From contig JACZKN010000129.1 in assembly GCA_014859985.1 (NCBI GenBank), positions 1 through 8,625 on the forward strand: DNA of 8,625 nucleotides, given 5' to 3'. Of this stretch, positions 1-7,745 are shown piece by piece (within the stretch, counting starts at the first letter, position 1; each line of letters opens with the position of its first letter). Both the position numbers and the translations under genes were made by a program. The notes beneath the pieces were generated by a model. It saw only the letters and a program-made list of their open reading frames with translations. It did not search any database and was not told the origin of the DNA. Source of the stretch: Candidatus Krumholzibacteriia bacterium. GTDB taxonomy: Bacteria > Krumholzibacteriota > Krumholzibacteriia > LZORAL124-64-63.

Positions 1-5
1 GTTCC

Positions 6-2567
6 CTACTTCACGAGCATCAGTTTCGCCACCGCCCGCGCCTCCGCTGTGCTGGCCAGGGCGAAGTAGACGCCGCTGCCCGCGGGCGCGCCCGCGTCGT
101 CGCGGCCGTCCCAGCTGCGCCGGTGGACGCCGGCCGCGAAGGGTTCGGCGGCCAGGGTGCGCACCAGGCGCCCCCTCAGGTCGTAGATCCGCAGGTCGAC
201 CGGGCCGTCGCGGGGCACCGTGAAGGACACGGTCGTGGCCGGGTTGAAGGGATTCGGCCAGGCGGCCACGGCCAGGGCCGAGGGACGGTGGTCCGGAACC
301 GGCGAGGACCCGGAGGCGCGGGTGATCGTGATCGCGAAGTCGTCGAAGGCGAAGCCCTCGCCGTTGATGCTGGAGTCCGTGACGAGGCGGAAGCGGCAGC
401 GCAGGTCGGTGCTGCCCAGGTAGGGCCCCAGGTCGACGCTGCTGGCGGTCCAGGCGGTGCGGATCCCGTCGAAGCAGGGCGTGCCGGCGGGGGTCTGCCT
501 GCCCTGCCCGGAGGCCGGCCCGGTCCAGGCCGTGCCCAGGGCGGTCCAGGCGCCACCGTCGGCGGAGATCTCGAAGAAGCAGGCGTCCCAGGTGTCCTCG
601 ATCTCCCAGGTGGACCAGAAGGAGACCTCGGCGGTCAGCGCGTCGGTCAGGTCCACCCCCGCGGCCATGGTCGTGACGACCGTGGCGTTGGCCGCGTAGT
701 CGGCACCGGGGCTGTCGGCGAGGGAGCCCGGCGCCCCGTGGCCGGCAGCGTCCAGGCCCCAGTCCCCGATCCAGCCGTCGGCGCCGGCGGTGAAATCCGC
801 GGCGAACAGGACGACCGTCTCGACCCCGCCGAGCACGAAGTCCTCGCTGGCCGGCGTCCCGCCCACGGTCACCGTCCGCGTCGCCGTCGCGTAACCCGCG
901 GCCGAGACCTCCAGGCGGTAGTCCCCGTAGGGCAGGTGGGCGATGTAGGCCCCGCCGGCGGCGCCGTCGGCCTCCACCGTGGTGTAGAGCTGGTCCAGGG
1001 GCAGGGTGTAGACGGCTACCGTCGCCTCCAGCCCCTGGCCGCCGGGTCCGGTGACCGTGCCGGCCACGTCGCCGTGGGCCACCGGATCGAGCTGCACGTC
1101 CAGGACGGTCCGGGTGCCCCAGACCGTCGCCACGCCCGCGATCGACTTGTCCAGGTGACCGGGCGCGGAGAAGGTCAGCTGCCACTGGCCCGTGGGCAGC
1201 AGCTTGTAGTAGTCGCCGTGCTCCGGATCGGTGGCCACGCTCTTGGGATTGCCGGTGACGGTGACCGTGGCCGCCAGGGGCTGGCCGGTGTCCGCCGCGG
1301 TGACCACGCCGCCCACGCCGTAGCGCGCCGCGGCGATGTAGGCCAGCAGGCTCTCGCGGTTGTCCTCCCAGTAGCCGTCGAGGGCGGACGCGGCCGGCCA
1401 CTTCTGGTTGCTGAGCTCCACCGTGACGTTGATGCAGCCGGTCACGTGGTAGGTCCAGTCCTGCAGGCTGCCGGTGATCACGTACCAATCGGCGCCGTTG
1501 GTGATGCCCTGGGGAAACGACCCGTTGTACATGGGCAGGTTCCGCGTCGAGTACTCGAGGCTCAGGGCGATGAGCGCGGCGTCGTCGGGCGCGCGCGTGT
1601 AGGTGTAGTCCCAGGGGTAGTTGACCACGAGGGCGCCGCCGTGGCCGTTCTGGCTGACCACGAAGCAGTGGTCCTGGGCGTAGGCCATGTAGGCCAGGTT
1701 CTCCTGCTCGGCGAACGGGTGGGTGCCGGCCGGCTCGGGGTAGTTGCGGTTCAGGTCCACGCCGTTGGCGTTGCCGCGGGTGCCGGCCACGTACCCGTCG
1801 GGGTTGTGCAGGGGCAGGATGTGGATCTCGGTGTCGTCCACCAGGGCGGTCAGATCCTCGAACCCGGGCTGCCCGTAGTTTTCCAGCAGATGACGGGCCA
1901 GGTTCCACAGCAGGACCATGCTCACCGGCTCGTCGCCGTGGATCGAGCCGGTCAGCATCACCTCGGGCTCGGGCTCGGTGGCGTGGACGTCGTCGGAGAT
2001 GACGATCCCCCACAGGGCGCGGCCCTGCACCGACGTGCCCATGGTGACGGTGCGCGCCAGGGTCGGATGGGCCGCGGCCAGGGCGGCCAGGTCGCTGCCG
2101 ATCTGGGCGTGGGTCGGGTAGTAGAGGGCCTTGTCCGGGTCGAGGCCGGCGAAGGCCTTGGCCGCGGCCGCGGTCCAGAAGGCTTCGGTCTCCAGGCGTC
2201 CGGCCCGGTCGTCGTCCGGCAGGCGGACGAAGCTCCAGCCCGCGGCGGCCAGGGCGGCGGCCTCGGCCTCCGTCACCCGCGGGGTGAAGACCAGCCGGCC
2301 GCCGCCGGCCGGCCGGACCTGCTCGCGGTCGAAACCGGCCAAAGGCACCGCTGCCAGCAGCCGGTCCAGCTCGGCCCGGTCGGCCAGGTCCAGGCGCACC
2401 GGGTGATCGTTCCACGCGGCCTCGACCCACAGCGGCAGCCCCCGGACGTCGCTGGGGATCTGCGCGGTCGCGCTGTCCGGCATGCCCGCCACGAGGACGA
2501 GGACGGCCAGCAGCAGGCCGGCCGGCCACAGGTGGCGGCCGGGGGCCCGGCCGGAACGCTTCATCAT
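6..2567 (-). CDS. Secreted M14 zinc carboxypeptidase (CPN/E/D-like) with C-terminal FlgD/T9SS-type domain
   Basis: Predicted exported metallocarboxypeptidase that removes C-terminal residues from peptides outside the cell. Residues 1-35 form a signal peptide (basic N-terminus, Leu/Val-rich core, cleavage after ATA). A prodomain-like stretch follows, then the M14 domain at about 147-412. Visible active-site residues are zinc ligands H210 and E213 (GSIHGDEP) and H309 (GHGGALVVNYPWD), substrate-binding N273-R274 (GVDLNRNYP), Y373 and catalytic E384 (VTVELSNQKWP). The HGG...NYP and VELS contexts point to the M14B branch, which also carries the transthyretin-like domain seen at about 415-495. A second such domain lies at 497-580, a jelly-roll/MAM-like domain at about 585-750, and the NPFNP sorting-type domain at 763-853. 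The ATG at 2567 is chosen because AAGGGA lies 9 nt upstream. The in-frame ATG at 2576 directly abuts that box, and 2564 is possible. It lies 104 bases downstream of the C25 protease gene, probably in one transcript. The family call is secure; the substrate is unknown. Confidence 0.93.
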   Translation of the reverse strand: MMKRSGRAPGRHLWPAGLLLAVLVLVAGMPDSATAQIPSDVRGLPLWVEAAWNDHPVRLDLADRAELDRLLAAVPLAGFDREQVRPAGGGRLVFTPRVTEAEAAALAAAGWSFVRLPDDDRAGRLETEAFWTAAAAKAFAGLDPDKALYYPTHAQIGSDLAALAAAHPTLARTVTMGTSVQGRALWGIVISDDVHATEPEPEVMLTGSIHGDEPVSMVLLWNLARHLLENYGQPGFEDLTALVDDTEIHILPLHNPDGYVAGTRGNANGVDLNRNYPEPAGTHPFAEQENLAYMAYAQDHCFVVSQNGHGGALVVNYPWDYTYTRAPDDAALIALSLEYSTRNLPMYNGSFPQGITNGADWYVITGSLQDWTYHVTGCINVTVELSNQKWPAASALDGYWEDNRESLLAYIAAARYGVGGVVTAADTGQPLAATVTVTGNPKSVATDPEHGDYYKLLPTGQWQLTFSAPGHLDKSIAGVATVWGTRTVLDVQLDPVAHGDVAGTVTGPGGQGLEATVAVYTLPLDQLYTTVEADGAAGGAYIAHLPYGDYRLEVSAAGYATATRTVTVGGTPASEDFVLGGVETVVLFAADFTAGADGWIGDWGLDAAGHGAPGSLADSPGADYAANATVVTTMAAGVDLTDALTAEVSFWSTWEIEDTWDACFFEISADGGAWTALGTAWTGPASGQGRQTPAGTPCFDGIRTAWTASSVDLGPYLGSTDLRCRFRLVTDSSINGEGFAFDDFAITITRASGSSPVPDHRPSALAVAAWPNPFNPATTVSFTVPRDGPVDLRIYDLRGRLVRTLAAEPFAAGVHRRSWDGRDDAGAPAGSGVYFALASTAEARAVAKLMLVK

Positions 2568-2576
2568 GGTCGCCAT

Positions 2577-2582
2577 TCCCTT
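2577..2582 (-). promoter_or_regulatory. Ribosome binding site of the M14 carboxypeptidase gene
   Basis: On the minus strand this reads AAGGGA, 9 nt before the ATG at 2567. It abuts the in-frame ATG at 2576 with no spacer, so it argues for the Met-Met-Lys-Arg start rather than the Met-Ala-Thr start three codons upstream. Confidence 0.6.
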
Positions 2583-2620
2583 CGCTGTCTGCAGGGCTGC
2601 GGTGCTGCTGGGTGCCGGGC

Positions 2621-2657
2621 GCGGGACCGCGGGGATCGCTCGATCCCCGCGGCCCGC
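2621..2657 (-). terminator. Strong intercistronic stem-loop (possible attenuator, terminator or mRNA processing/stability hairpin)
   Basis: An inverted repeat starts 14 bases after the stop codon of the C25 protease gene. The arms GCGGG-CCGCGGGGATC pair over 16 bp with one bulged base (2626) and a 4-base loop (2638-2641). The position and stability fit a 3'-end hairpin for the upstream gene. No U-run follows on the minus strand, so it is not a classical intrinsic terminator. It could reduce read-through into the carboxypeptidase gene, protect the 3' end of the upstream message, or be a strand-independent structure. The hairpin is visible in the sequence; its function is inferred. Confidence 0.45.
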
Positions 2658-2671
2658 GCGCCGCGGACCGT

Positions 2672-5600
2672 CTACTTCAGCAGGAGCATCTTCGCGGTGG
2701 CGGCGTTGCCGTCCGCAACCACCCGACAGTAGTATACACCACTGGCGGCGCGGCGTCCGCTGTTGTCCGTCCCGTCCCAGGTTTCGGCGTGGACGGCCCC
2801 TTCCCGGTACTCGTCCACCAGGGTGCGGACCAGCCGGCCCGCCACGTCGAAGACATCCAGCCGCACGTGGCCCGGACGCGGCAGGTCGAAGCGGATCGTC
2901 GTGGTCGGGTTGAAGGGGTTGGGGTGGTTGCCGTGCAGGGCGAACACCTGCGGCACGAGGCTCGGCTCGGGCGCGACCGCGACCGGCCCGCCCCCGTAGG
3001 TGATCCGCAGGCACCAGCCGCTGAAGGTACCGACGTCGCCCCCGGCATTGTCGCTGACGGCGAGGGTCCACGCGCCATGCAGCGGTTCGCCGGTGAAGAC
3101 GCCCAGGTCGCCCACGGGCACGATCTCGTCCGGGTACCAGCCGTGCAGGTCGTCGGCGCTCGAGCCGCCGCGGTTGTGCAGCTGCACCTGCGTGCCCGAC
3201 GGCGAGGTCAAGGTGGCGATCAGGTCGCCCCGCCACGTGTGGGTCACGTCCACGAAGACCGCGACGTCGCCGACCGAACCGGACTGCCCGACCACGATCG
3301 CGTCCGTTACCGTCGTGTAGTCCGGCAGCGGCAGGGCCGGACTGGAGCAGGCCTCGAACACGGTCGTCGGGGTCAGCACCAGGGAGACGCCGGTGATGTC
3401 CTGGCCCTCGGCCAAAGTGATCTCCAGGACCTGGGTCAGCCAGCCCGGCTTCGCCGCGGTCACCGTATAGGTGCCCGCATAGAGGCCGTCCAGGCTGAAG
3501 CCGCCGTCCGGCCCGGTGGTGAGCACGCCGCCGTTGGGCGTGGCCGTGACCGTGATGCCGGCATGATCGGTCTCGCCCAGCAGGAGAGCCTGCCCGGAGA
3601 TCGAGCAGTCGCCCGCCTCGGGCCGCATCAGCCAGTGCACCGCGTTCTCCAGCAGCGCGGTGCGGCCCGCGTCGACGGCGAGGTAGTTGAAGGTGAAGAA
3701 GACGATCTGCCCGCCCTCGGGGGCCGGATTCGGGTCGTAGGTGATGACGCTGGCGTCGGCGGGGTAGCCGGTCCAGGACAGGGGCCGCGCCGCATCCGGC
3801 AGCGGCGTCATGGCGTCGCTGTCGCCGTAGCCGGCGTAGATCAGGCCCAGCGGCACGGCCGCGGCGTTGGGGTCGTTCAGGATATGGGCCCCGGCGTCGT
3901 TGACCGCGATGGTGCCGGCGTTGTCCGCGTTCCAGTCGTTGGTGTGCATGACCTTCGCCGCGAACTCGGCGTCGCCGTAATGGTCGTAGCCCAGTTCGCC
4001 GCCCTCCAGCAGCAGGCGGCCGCCGGCTTCGGCGAAGTCCACCAGGGCGGCCTTAAGCACGGTGTTCTGCAGCGTCTCGGTGTTGTCGCCGCAGGCCAGG
4101 ACGACCAGGTCGTAGTCCCGGAACGTCGCCGGATCGACCGTGGCGGCGGGCTCGACGACGGCGTAGAACCCCATCCCCTCCAGGTCGATCGCGATCTGCG
4201 CCGCGCTCTTCGCCGCGGTGGCCACGTACGCGTCCGCCAGCAGCACGTCTTCCTGCTTGCCGCCGTACTTGGCCTCCCGGAAGGACTTGTCCGACCCGTC
4301 GTCGATCACCAGCAGGTCGCCGCTGGTGGGTTCGAGGGCGAAGTTCCTGATCGTCTCGGGCTGCTCGATGGCGATCGCGAGGTTCACCGGCACGTGGTGG
4401 TAGGCCCGCGCCTGCACGTTGTAGGTGAAGTAGGGCAATGCGGCCACGCTGAAGCTGCCGTCGGCGGCACAGGTTGTCTCCCGGTACAGCTCGCCCGTGT
4501 CGCTGCGGAAGACGCGGATGGTCCCCTGCAGGGGCGAGAAGTCCACCGCGTCGATGACGACGCCCGCGAAGTCGCCGCTGGGGGCGGCGATCAGCTCGAC
4601 GGCGAAGGTGTTGGCGCCGTAGCCGACGAAGACGGGCTGGACGTAGGGCAGGTAGCCGAAGTGGTCCACTTCCAGGGTGTAGCCGTCGACCAGCACCTCG
4701 TCGGGCGCAGCCCACGCCCCGTCCCCGTCGGTCACCACGCTGAAGACGGTGCCGCCGCCTGCGGCGACGCAGACGACGGTCACCCCCGCCAGGGGGGACC
4801 CGCCGCCGGTCACGGTGCCCGCGACCGTGCCGAAGGCCTCGATGACCGCGAAGGACTCGCGGTACAGGTCGTACCCGCTGACGGCGATGATGCCTTCGAC
4901 CTGGCCCGGGCGGTCGGGCGTGACCGTCAGGTCGGCCGCCGCCGTGTCCAGCAGGGAGCCGTCGGGCATGGCCGCGTACAGGACGTGGCCGGTCTCGCCG
5001 ACGGTGGCGTGCAGCGTGCCCGGCAGGTTCAGCGCGAAGGCGTCCGCCAGGCCGATGTCCGTGGTCACCGCCAGGTCGGGCGCCGTCAGCTCGGCCGCGT
5101 CGACCGCCACCGGCTCGGTGAACAGGCGGTAGGTCTGGGCGGGATCCTGCCCGACGATGTCCAGGCTCGGCCCGTAGGCGGCCGTCACCTCGAGCACCGC
5201 CACGCCGGCCGCGTCCGTGACCACGGGCAGGGTCGCGTAGGCCAGGCCCTCGGCCCAGATCTCGATGCCCGGCTGCGGGACGACGCCGCCCGCGTCCAGC
5301 ACCGTCACGGTGACCTGCGTCGGCGTGTTCACGTCGATGACCGCGGGCACGATCGTCACCGTCGCCGGCACGACGACGTCCAGCTCCGTGATGTACGGCA
5401 CCCGGTTCTGGGCGGTGACCACCAGCTTCAGCGGCACGCCGGGGGTCGGTTCCTCCAGGTAGGTGATGTCCACGGTGCCGCCCGCACCGACGGTGCCGGC
5501 GCCCAGCAGCACGCCGCCCTGGGTCAGGCCGACGTAGCTGCCGGGGTCCGCGGCGACGCCGAGGGCCGGCGTCCCGACGAAGACGGTCGACGGATGGGCC

Positions 5601-7429
5601 ACGGAATTGGCCGTCGGCGCCAGGTAGGTGCTGAGGCTGGGATCGCCCAGCAGGTTGTAGATGTTCCAGTAGTACTCGATGCGGCTGGAGCCCGACTCCA
5701 TCACCGCGAGGTTGCCTGCGAAGATGATGGCGTCGTTGGTCACGTACCACAGGTGCGCGTCCTCGCCGTGGTCGTGGAACACGCCGTCGTAGGCGCCCAG
5801 CCCGGTCGCCTCGTAGGGCCAGGCGGTCCCGTCGATCTGGCTGCTGGAGTGGAAGCCGACGCCCCACCAGTAGTCCTCGTCCCAGTAGGTCGAGTTGGAT
5901 CCGCCGATATAGCCGATGCCGCCCTTGTCGGGGGCGCGCAGCCAGGTCTCGCCGAAGCACTCGCCGTAGTCGTAGGTCGAGGTCAGGCAGCAGTTGCCGA
6001 TGGCGAGGGCGTACTTGCCCGAGTTGGTCATCCCGTTGACGTCGGCCTGGGACATGGCGGGATCGGCCCAGGAGGTCTGGCTGCCGTGGGCGGTGTAGTT
6101 GATCAGGGCCACGCCGTCGTTGACGGACTGGATGATCGCGCCCTCGACCGGCCCGTTCGAGGCCGGGTACAGGTAGGTGTTGCTGGTCAGGCCATGGGAC
6201 GCATTGAAGTAGTGCGCGGTCCCGTAGTTGATCTGGCCGTTGCCGTGGGTCGGCGCCCAGGTGCCGTCGACGCCGGCGATCAGGGTCACGTTGTCCAGGT
6301 AGCCGGGGTCCGGCATGGTGAACTGGTCGTACATCATCGTCTTGTCCAGCTGGGCCTGGAGCTGGGCGGCGTTGGTCGCGCTGAGGCGGCCGTAGTACAT
6401 GTCCGGCACCAGGTCGCCGTCGACGGCGCAGTAGGGCCGGTCGGTGGCGTCGCCGTCCAGGGTGAAGGTGGGCATCTGCGCCACGTCCCCCACGAGGACC
6501 ACGAAGCTGGGCGCGGGCAGCTCGGGCGTCCCCGCATTGTACAGCCCGTGCAGGTAGGCCTGGATCTGGGCGGCGGTCGTGCCGACCTCGGGCGTGCCGG
6601 TCACGGCCGTGACCACGTTGAAGCCCCGCTCGGTCTTCCAGGCCGCGAAGTCCGCGAGCTGGGAGGCGAACAGCGGCGGCGTAACGATGACCATCGTCAC
6701 CACGTCGCCCACCCGGTCGGGATAGTCGTCGTGGAAGCCCTTGGCGCCGGCCATGCCCGCGTAGAGGTGCTCGAAGAAGGGGCTCCAGGTGCGGGCGATC
6801 AGGTCGGTGGCGGCCAGGGCGTCCGCGCCCGCGAAGGTGACCGTCACGTCCATCGACTCGATGACCTCGATCTCGTTGCTCGCGGGGAAGTAGGCGACCG
6901 GGGAGATCTCCAGGCGGCCCACGTCCATGGCGCGCAGGCGGCCCTGCCCGACGACGCGGGCGACCGGCTGCCGGACCTCGGCCTGCAGGTAGGCCGCCGT
7001 GTCGCGCACGAAGGGCACCCGGGCCGGATCGGCGCTCTTGGAGAGGCTCGGCTGGGCGGGCATCACCGGATGGACGACGCCGTGGTCCGCCAGCTTGAGG
7101 CGGCGCGTCACCACGTTGCGCACGTCGACCTGCGCCGCGGCGCCGGCGGGGATGGCGATCAGCCGGTTCATCATGGGCAGCTCGGGCGCCCCCTCGGTGC
7201 GCGAGGCGTGGAAGCCCGGGATGACCAGGCGCACGAACACGCCGCCCTTGGTGTCCACCTCGATCGTCTGGATGCGGCCGACTTCCACGCGGAATGCCAG
7301 TTCCGCCTTGCCGTCGCGGGTCACCGCCAGCGCCGGAGCTCCGTCGCTCAACAGGATGTCGGCATGCGCCGCCCCGGCCGCGCAGGTGCTGAGCACCAGG
7401 AGGCCGATGAACATCTTCCTGGACATCAT
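2672..7429 (-). CDS. Secreted gingipain-like cysteine protease (peptidase C25), multidomain, with P-domain and FlgD/T9SS-type C-terminus
   Basis: A 1585-residue predicted exported cysteine endoprotease. Residues 1-23 are a signal peptide (cleavage after AHA). About 24-240 resembles the C25 propeptide ('ELPMMNRLIAIPAG'). About 245-610 is the caspase-like C25 catalytic domain. The predicted dyad is H448 (NYTAHGSQTSW, cf. gingipain NYTGHGSETAW) and C491 (GECFGETWLRA, cf. gingipain MPCFAEALMRA); C480 matches the extra Cys upstream in gingipains. Next come Ig-like domains (about 612-775), a further beta domain (about 780-865), two carboxypeptidase-regulatory-like domains (866-948, 950-1034), a glutamine-amidotransferase-like alpha/beta domain (1036-1270), another regulatory-like domain (1274-1352), a proprotein-convertase P-domain (1357-1477) and the NPFNP C-terminal domain (1495-1585). 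AAGGA lies 5 nt before the ATG at 7429 and 8 nt before the adjacent ATG at 7426; either may be used. The frame stays open to 7594, but those codons lie in the AT-rich leader. Family call is strong; cleavage specificity is not readable. Confidence 0.93.
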   Translation of the reverse strand: MMSRKMFIGLLVLSTCAAGAAHADILLSDGAPALAVTRDGKAELAFRVEVGRIQTIEVDTKGGVFVRLVIPGFHASRTEGAPELPMMNRLIAIPAGAAAQVDVRNVVTRRLKLADHGVVHPVMPAQPSLSKSADPARVPFVRDTAAYLQAEVRQPVARVVGQGRLRAMDVGRLEISPVAYFPASNEIEVIESMDVTVTFAGADALAATDLIARTWSPFFEHLYAGMAGAKGFHDDYPDRVGDVVTMVIVTPPLFASQLADFAAWKTERGFNVVTAVTGTPEVGTTAAQIQAYLHGLYNAGTPELPAPSFVVLVGDVAQMPTFTLDGDATDRPYCAVDGDLVPDMYYGRLSATNAAQLQAQLDKTMMYDQFTMPDPGYLDNVTLIAGVDGTWAPTHGNGQINYGTAHYFNASHGLTSNTYLYPASNGPVEGAIIQSVNDGVALINYTAHGSQTSWADPAMSQADVNGMTNSGKYALAIGNCCLTSTYDYGECFGETWLRAPDKGGIGYIGGSNSTYWDEDYWWGVGFHSSSQIDGTAWPYEATGLGAYDGVFHDHGEDAHLWYVTNDAIIFAGNLAVMESGSSRIEYYWNIYNLLGDPSLSTYLAPTANSVAHPSTVFVGTPALGVAADPGSYVGLTQGGVLLGAGTVGAGGTVDITYLEEPTPGVPLKLVVTAQNRVPYITELDVVVPATVTIVPAVIDVNTPTQVTVTVLDAGGVVPQPGIEIWAEGLAYATLPVVTDAAGVAVLEVTAAYGPSLDIVGQDPAQTYRLFTEPVAVDAAELTAPDLAVTTDIGLADAFALNLPGTLHATVGETGHVLYAAMPDGSLLDTAAADLTVTPDRPGQVEGIIAVSGYDLYRESFAVIEAFGTVAGTVTGGGSPLAGVTVVCVAAGGGTVFSVVTDGDGAWAAPDEVLVDGYTLEVDHFGYLPYVQPVFVGYGANTFAVELIAAPSGDFAGVVIDAVDFSPLQGTIRVFRSDTGELYRETTCAADGSFSVAALPYFTYNVQARAYHHVPVNLAIAIEQPETIRNFALEPTSGDLLVIDDGSDKSFREAKYGGKQEDVLLADAYVATAAKSAAQIAIDLEGMGFYAVVEPAATVDPATFRDYDLVVLACGDNTETLQNTVLKAALVDFAEAGGRLLLEGGELGYDHYGDAEFAAKVMHTNDWNADNAGTIAVNDAGAHILNDPNAAAVPLGLIYAGYGDSDAMTPLPDAARPLSWTGYPADASVITYDPNPAPEGGQIVFFTFNYLAVDAGRTALLENAVHWLMRPEAGDCSISGQALLLGETDHAGITVTATPNGGVLTTGPDGGFSLDGLYAGTYTVTAAKPGWLTQVLEITLAEGQDITGVSLVLTPTTVFEACSSPALPLPDYTTVTDAIVVGQSGSVGDVAVFVDVTHTWRGDLIATLTSPSGTQVQLHNRGGSSADDLHGWYPDEIVPVGDLGVFTGEPLHGAWTLAVSDNAGGDVGTFSGWCLRITYGGGPVAVAPEPSLVPQVFALHGNHPNPFNPTTTIRFDLPRPGHVRLDVFDVAGRLVRTLVDEYREGAVHAETWDGTDNSGRRAASGVYYCRVVADGNAATAKMLLLK

Positions 7430-7434
7430 CGTGG

Positions 7435-7439
7435 TCCTT
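7435..7439 (-). promoter_or_regulatory. Ribosome binding site of the C25 protease gene
   Basis: AAGGA on the minus strand, 5 nt before the ATG at 7429 and 8 nt before the next ATG at 7426. The upstream in-frame ATG at 7459 has no such box, which supports a start at 7429/7426. Confidence 0.55.
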
Positions 7440-7476
7440 TCGTTGGCGGAATCGGTCATGCCGGCGCGCCGAAACA

Positions 7477-7508
7477 CCGACGGACCTCCACCCCCAGGGT
7501 CCGGTCGG
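7477..7508 (-). promoter_or_regulatory. Stem-loop in the 5' leader of the C25 protease transcript
   Basis: CCGAC-GGACC at 7477-7486 pairs with GGTCCGGTCGG at 7498-7508, giving 10 bp with one bulge and an 11-base loop (7487-7497). It lies 47-79 bases upstream of the protease start codon, so it would form in the 5' UTR if transcription starts near the AT-rich patch. It may affect mRNA stability or expression. There is no match to a riboswitch class I know. Confidence 0.35.
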
Positions 7509-7538
7509 GCGCGGACGACATGAAAGCTTCTTATCGTT

Positions 7539-7569
7539 ATCATACTACACGGCAACATCTTGTACCCAA
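7539..7569 (-). promoter_or_regulatory. Weak sigma-70-like promoter candidate for the protease unit
   Basis: On the minus strand TTGGGT (7569-7564) is followed after 19 bases by TATGAT (7544-7539), which matches the -10 consensus at five of six positions. The spacing is long and the -35 weak, so this rests mainly on the AT-rich context and on its position about 110 bases upstream of the start codon. Many bacteria of this kind have promoter rules I cannot verify. Confidence 0.22.
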
Positions 7570-7728
7570 ATCGTTTATGCTTTTTTCTGAGCACTTGTCT
7601 CGTTCTCGCGACGAATGTTTAGGTATGGCCCGAGCGGAGCGCCTGATGAAAATACCATTGATCGAGTCCGATGGTCGGCAACGGGTCCACGGGAGTCGGT
7701 GGTCCTCGCGCACCGCCGGCCCCCGGGC

Positions 7729-7744
7729 ATTGCAAACGCGCAAT
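7729..7744. promoter_or_regulatory. Short palindrome ATTGC-N6-GCAAT next to the bacilliredoxin promoter
   Basis: Perfect 5-base inverted repeat with a 6-base centre, ending 5 bases before the TTGACA box. Position and size suit a dimeric regulator, but arms this short arise by chance often, so the call is tentative. Confidence 0.2.
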
Positions 7745-7745
7745 C

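Noticed and set aside
123..2732. An 869-codon plus-strand open frame antisense to the M14 gene
   Set aside because: Same compositional shadow: low-complexity Gly/Val/Arg/His sequence opposite a gene with intact catalytic motifs.
2577..3236. Upstream in-frame extension of the M14 carboxypeptidase frame
   Set aside because: It runs back into the C25 gene in another frame, is Arg/Pro/Gly-rich, and precedes a clear signal peptide with a suitable ribosome site at 2577-2582.
4053..5960. A 635-codon minus-strand frame overlapping the C25 gene
   Set aside because: Arg/Gly/Ala-rich alternative-frame shadow with no motif.
7394..7429. Possible lipoprotein signal on the C25 protease (Leu-Ser-Thr-Cys near residue 16)
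   Set aside because: The residue before Cys is Thr, which does not suit a lipobox, and a good signal peptidase I site (AHA) follows at residue 23.
7580..7586. T-run as an intrinsic terminator
   Set aside because: No stable GC stem precedes it on the plus strand and no gene ends near it.
7430..7594. Upstream in-frame extension of the C25 protease, with ATGs at 7594 and 7459
   Set aside because: These starts lack a ribosome site, the added residues lie in the AT-rich leader, and they would bury the signal peptide that follows the 7429/7426 start.
7600..7740. Possible tRNA or small RNA in the divergent region
   Set aside because: No cloverleaf arms, T-loop sequence or U-tailed hairpin could be found on either strand by eye.
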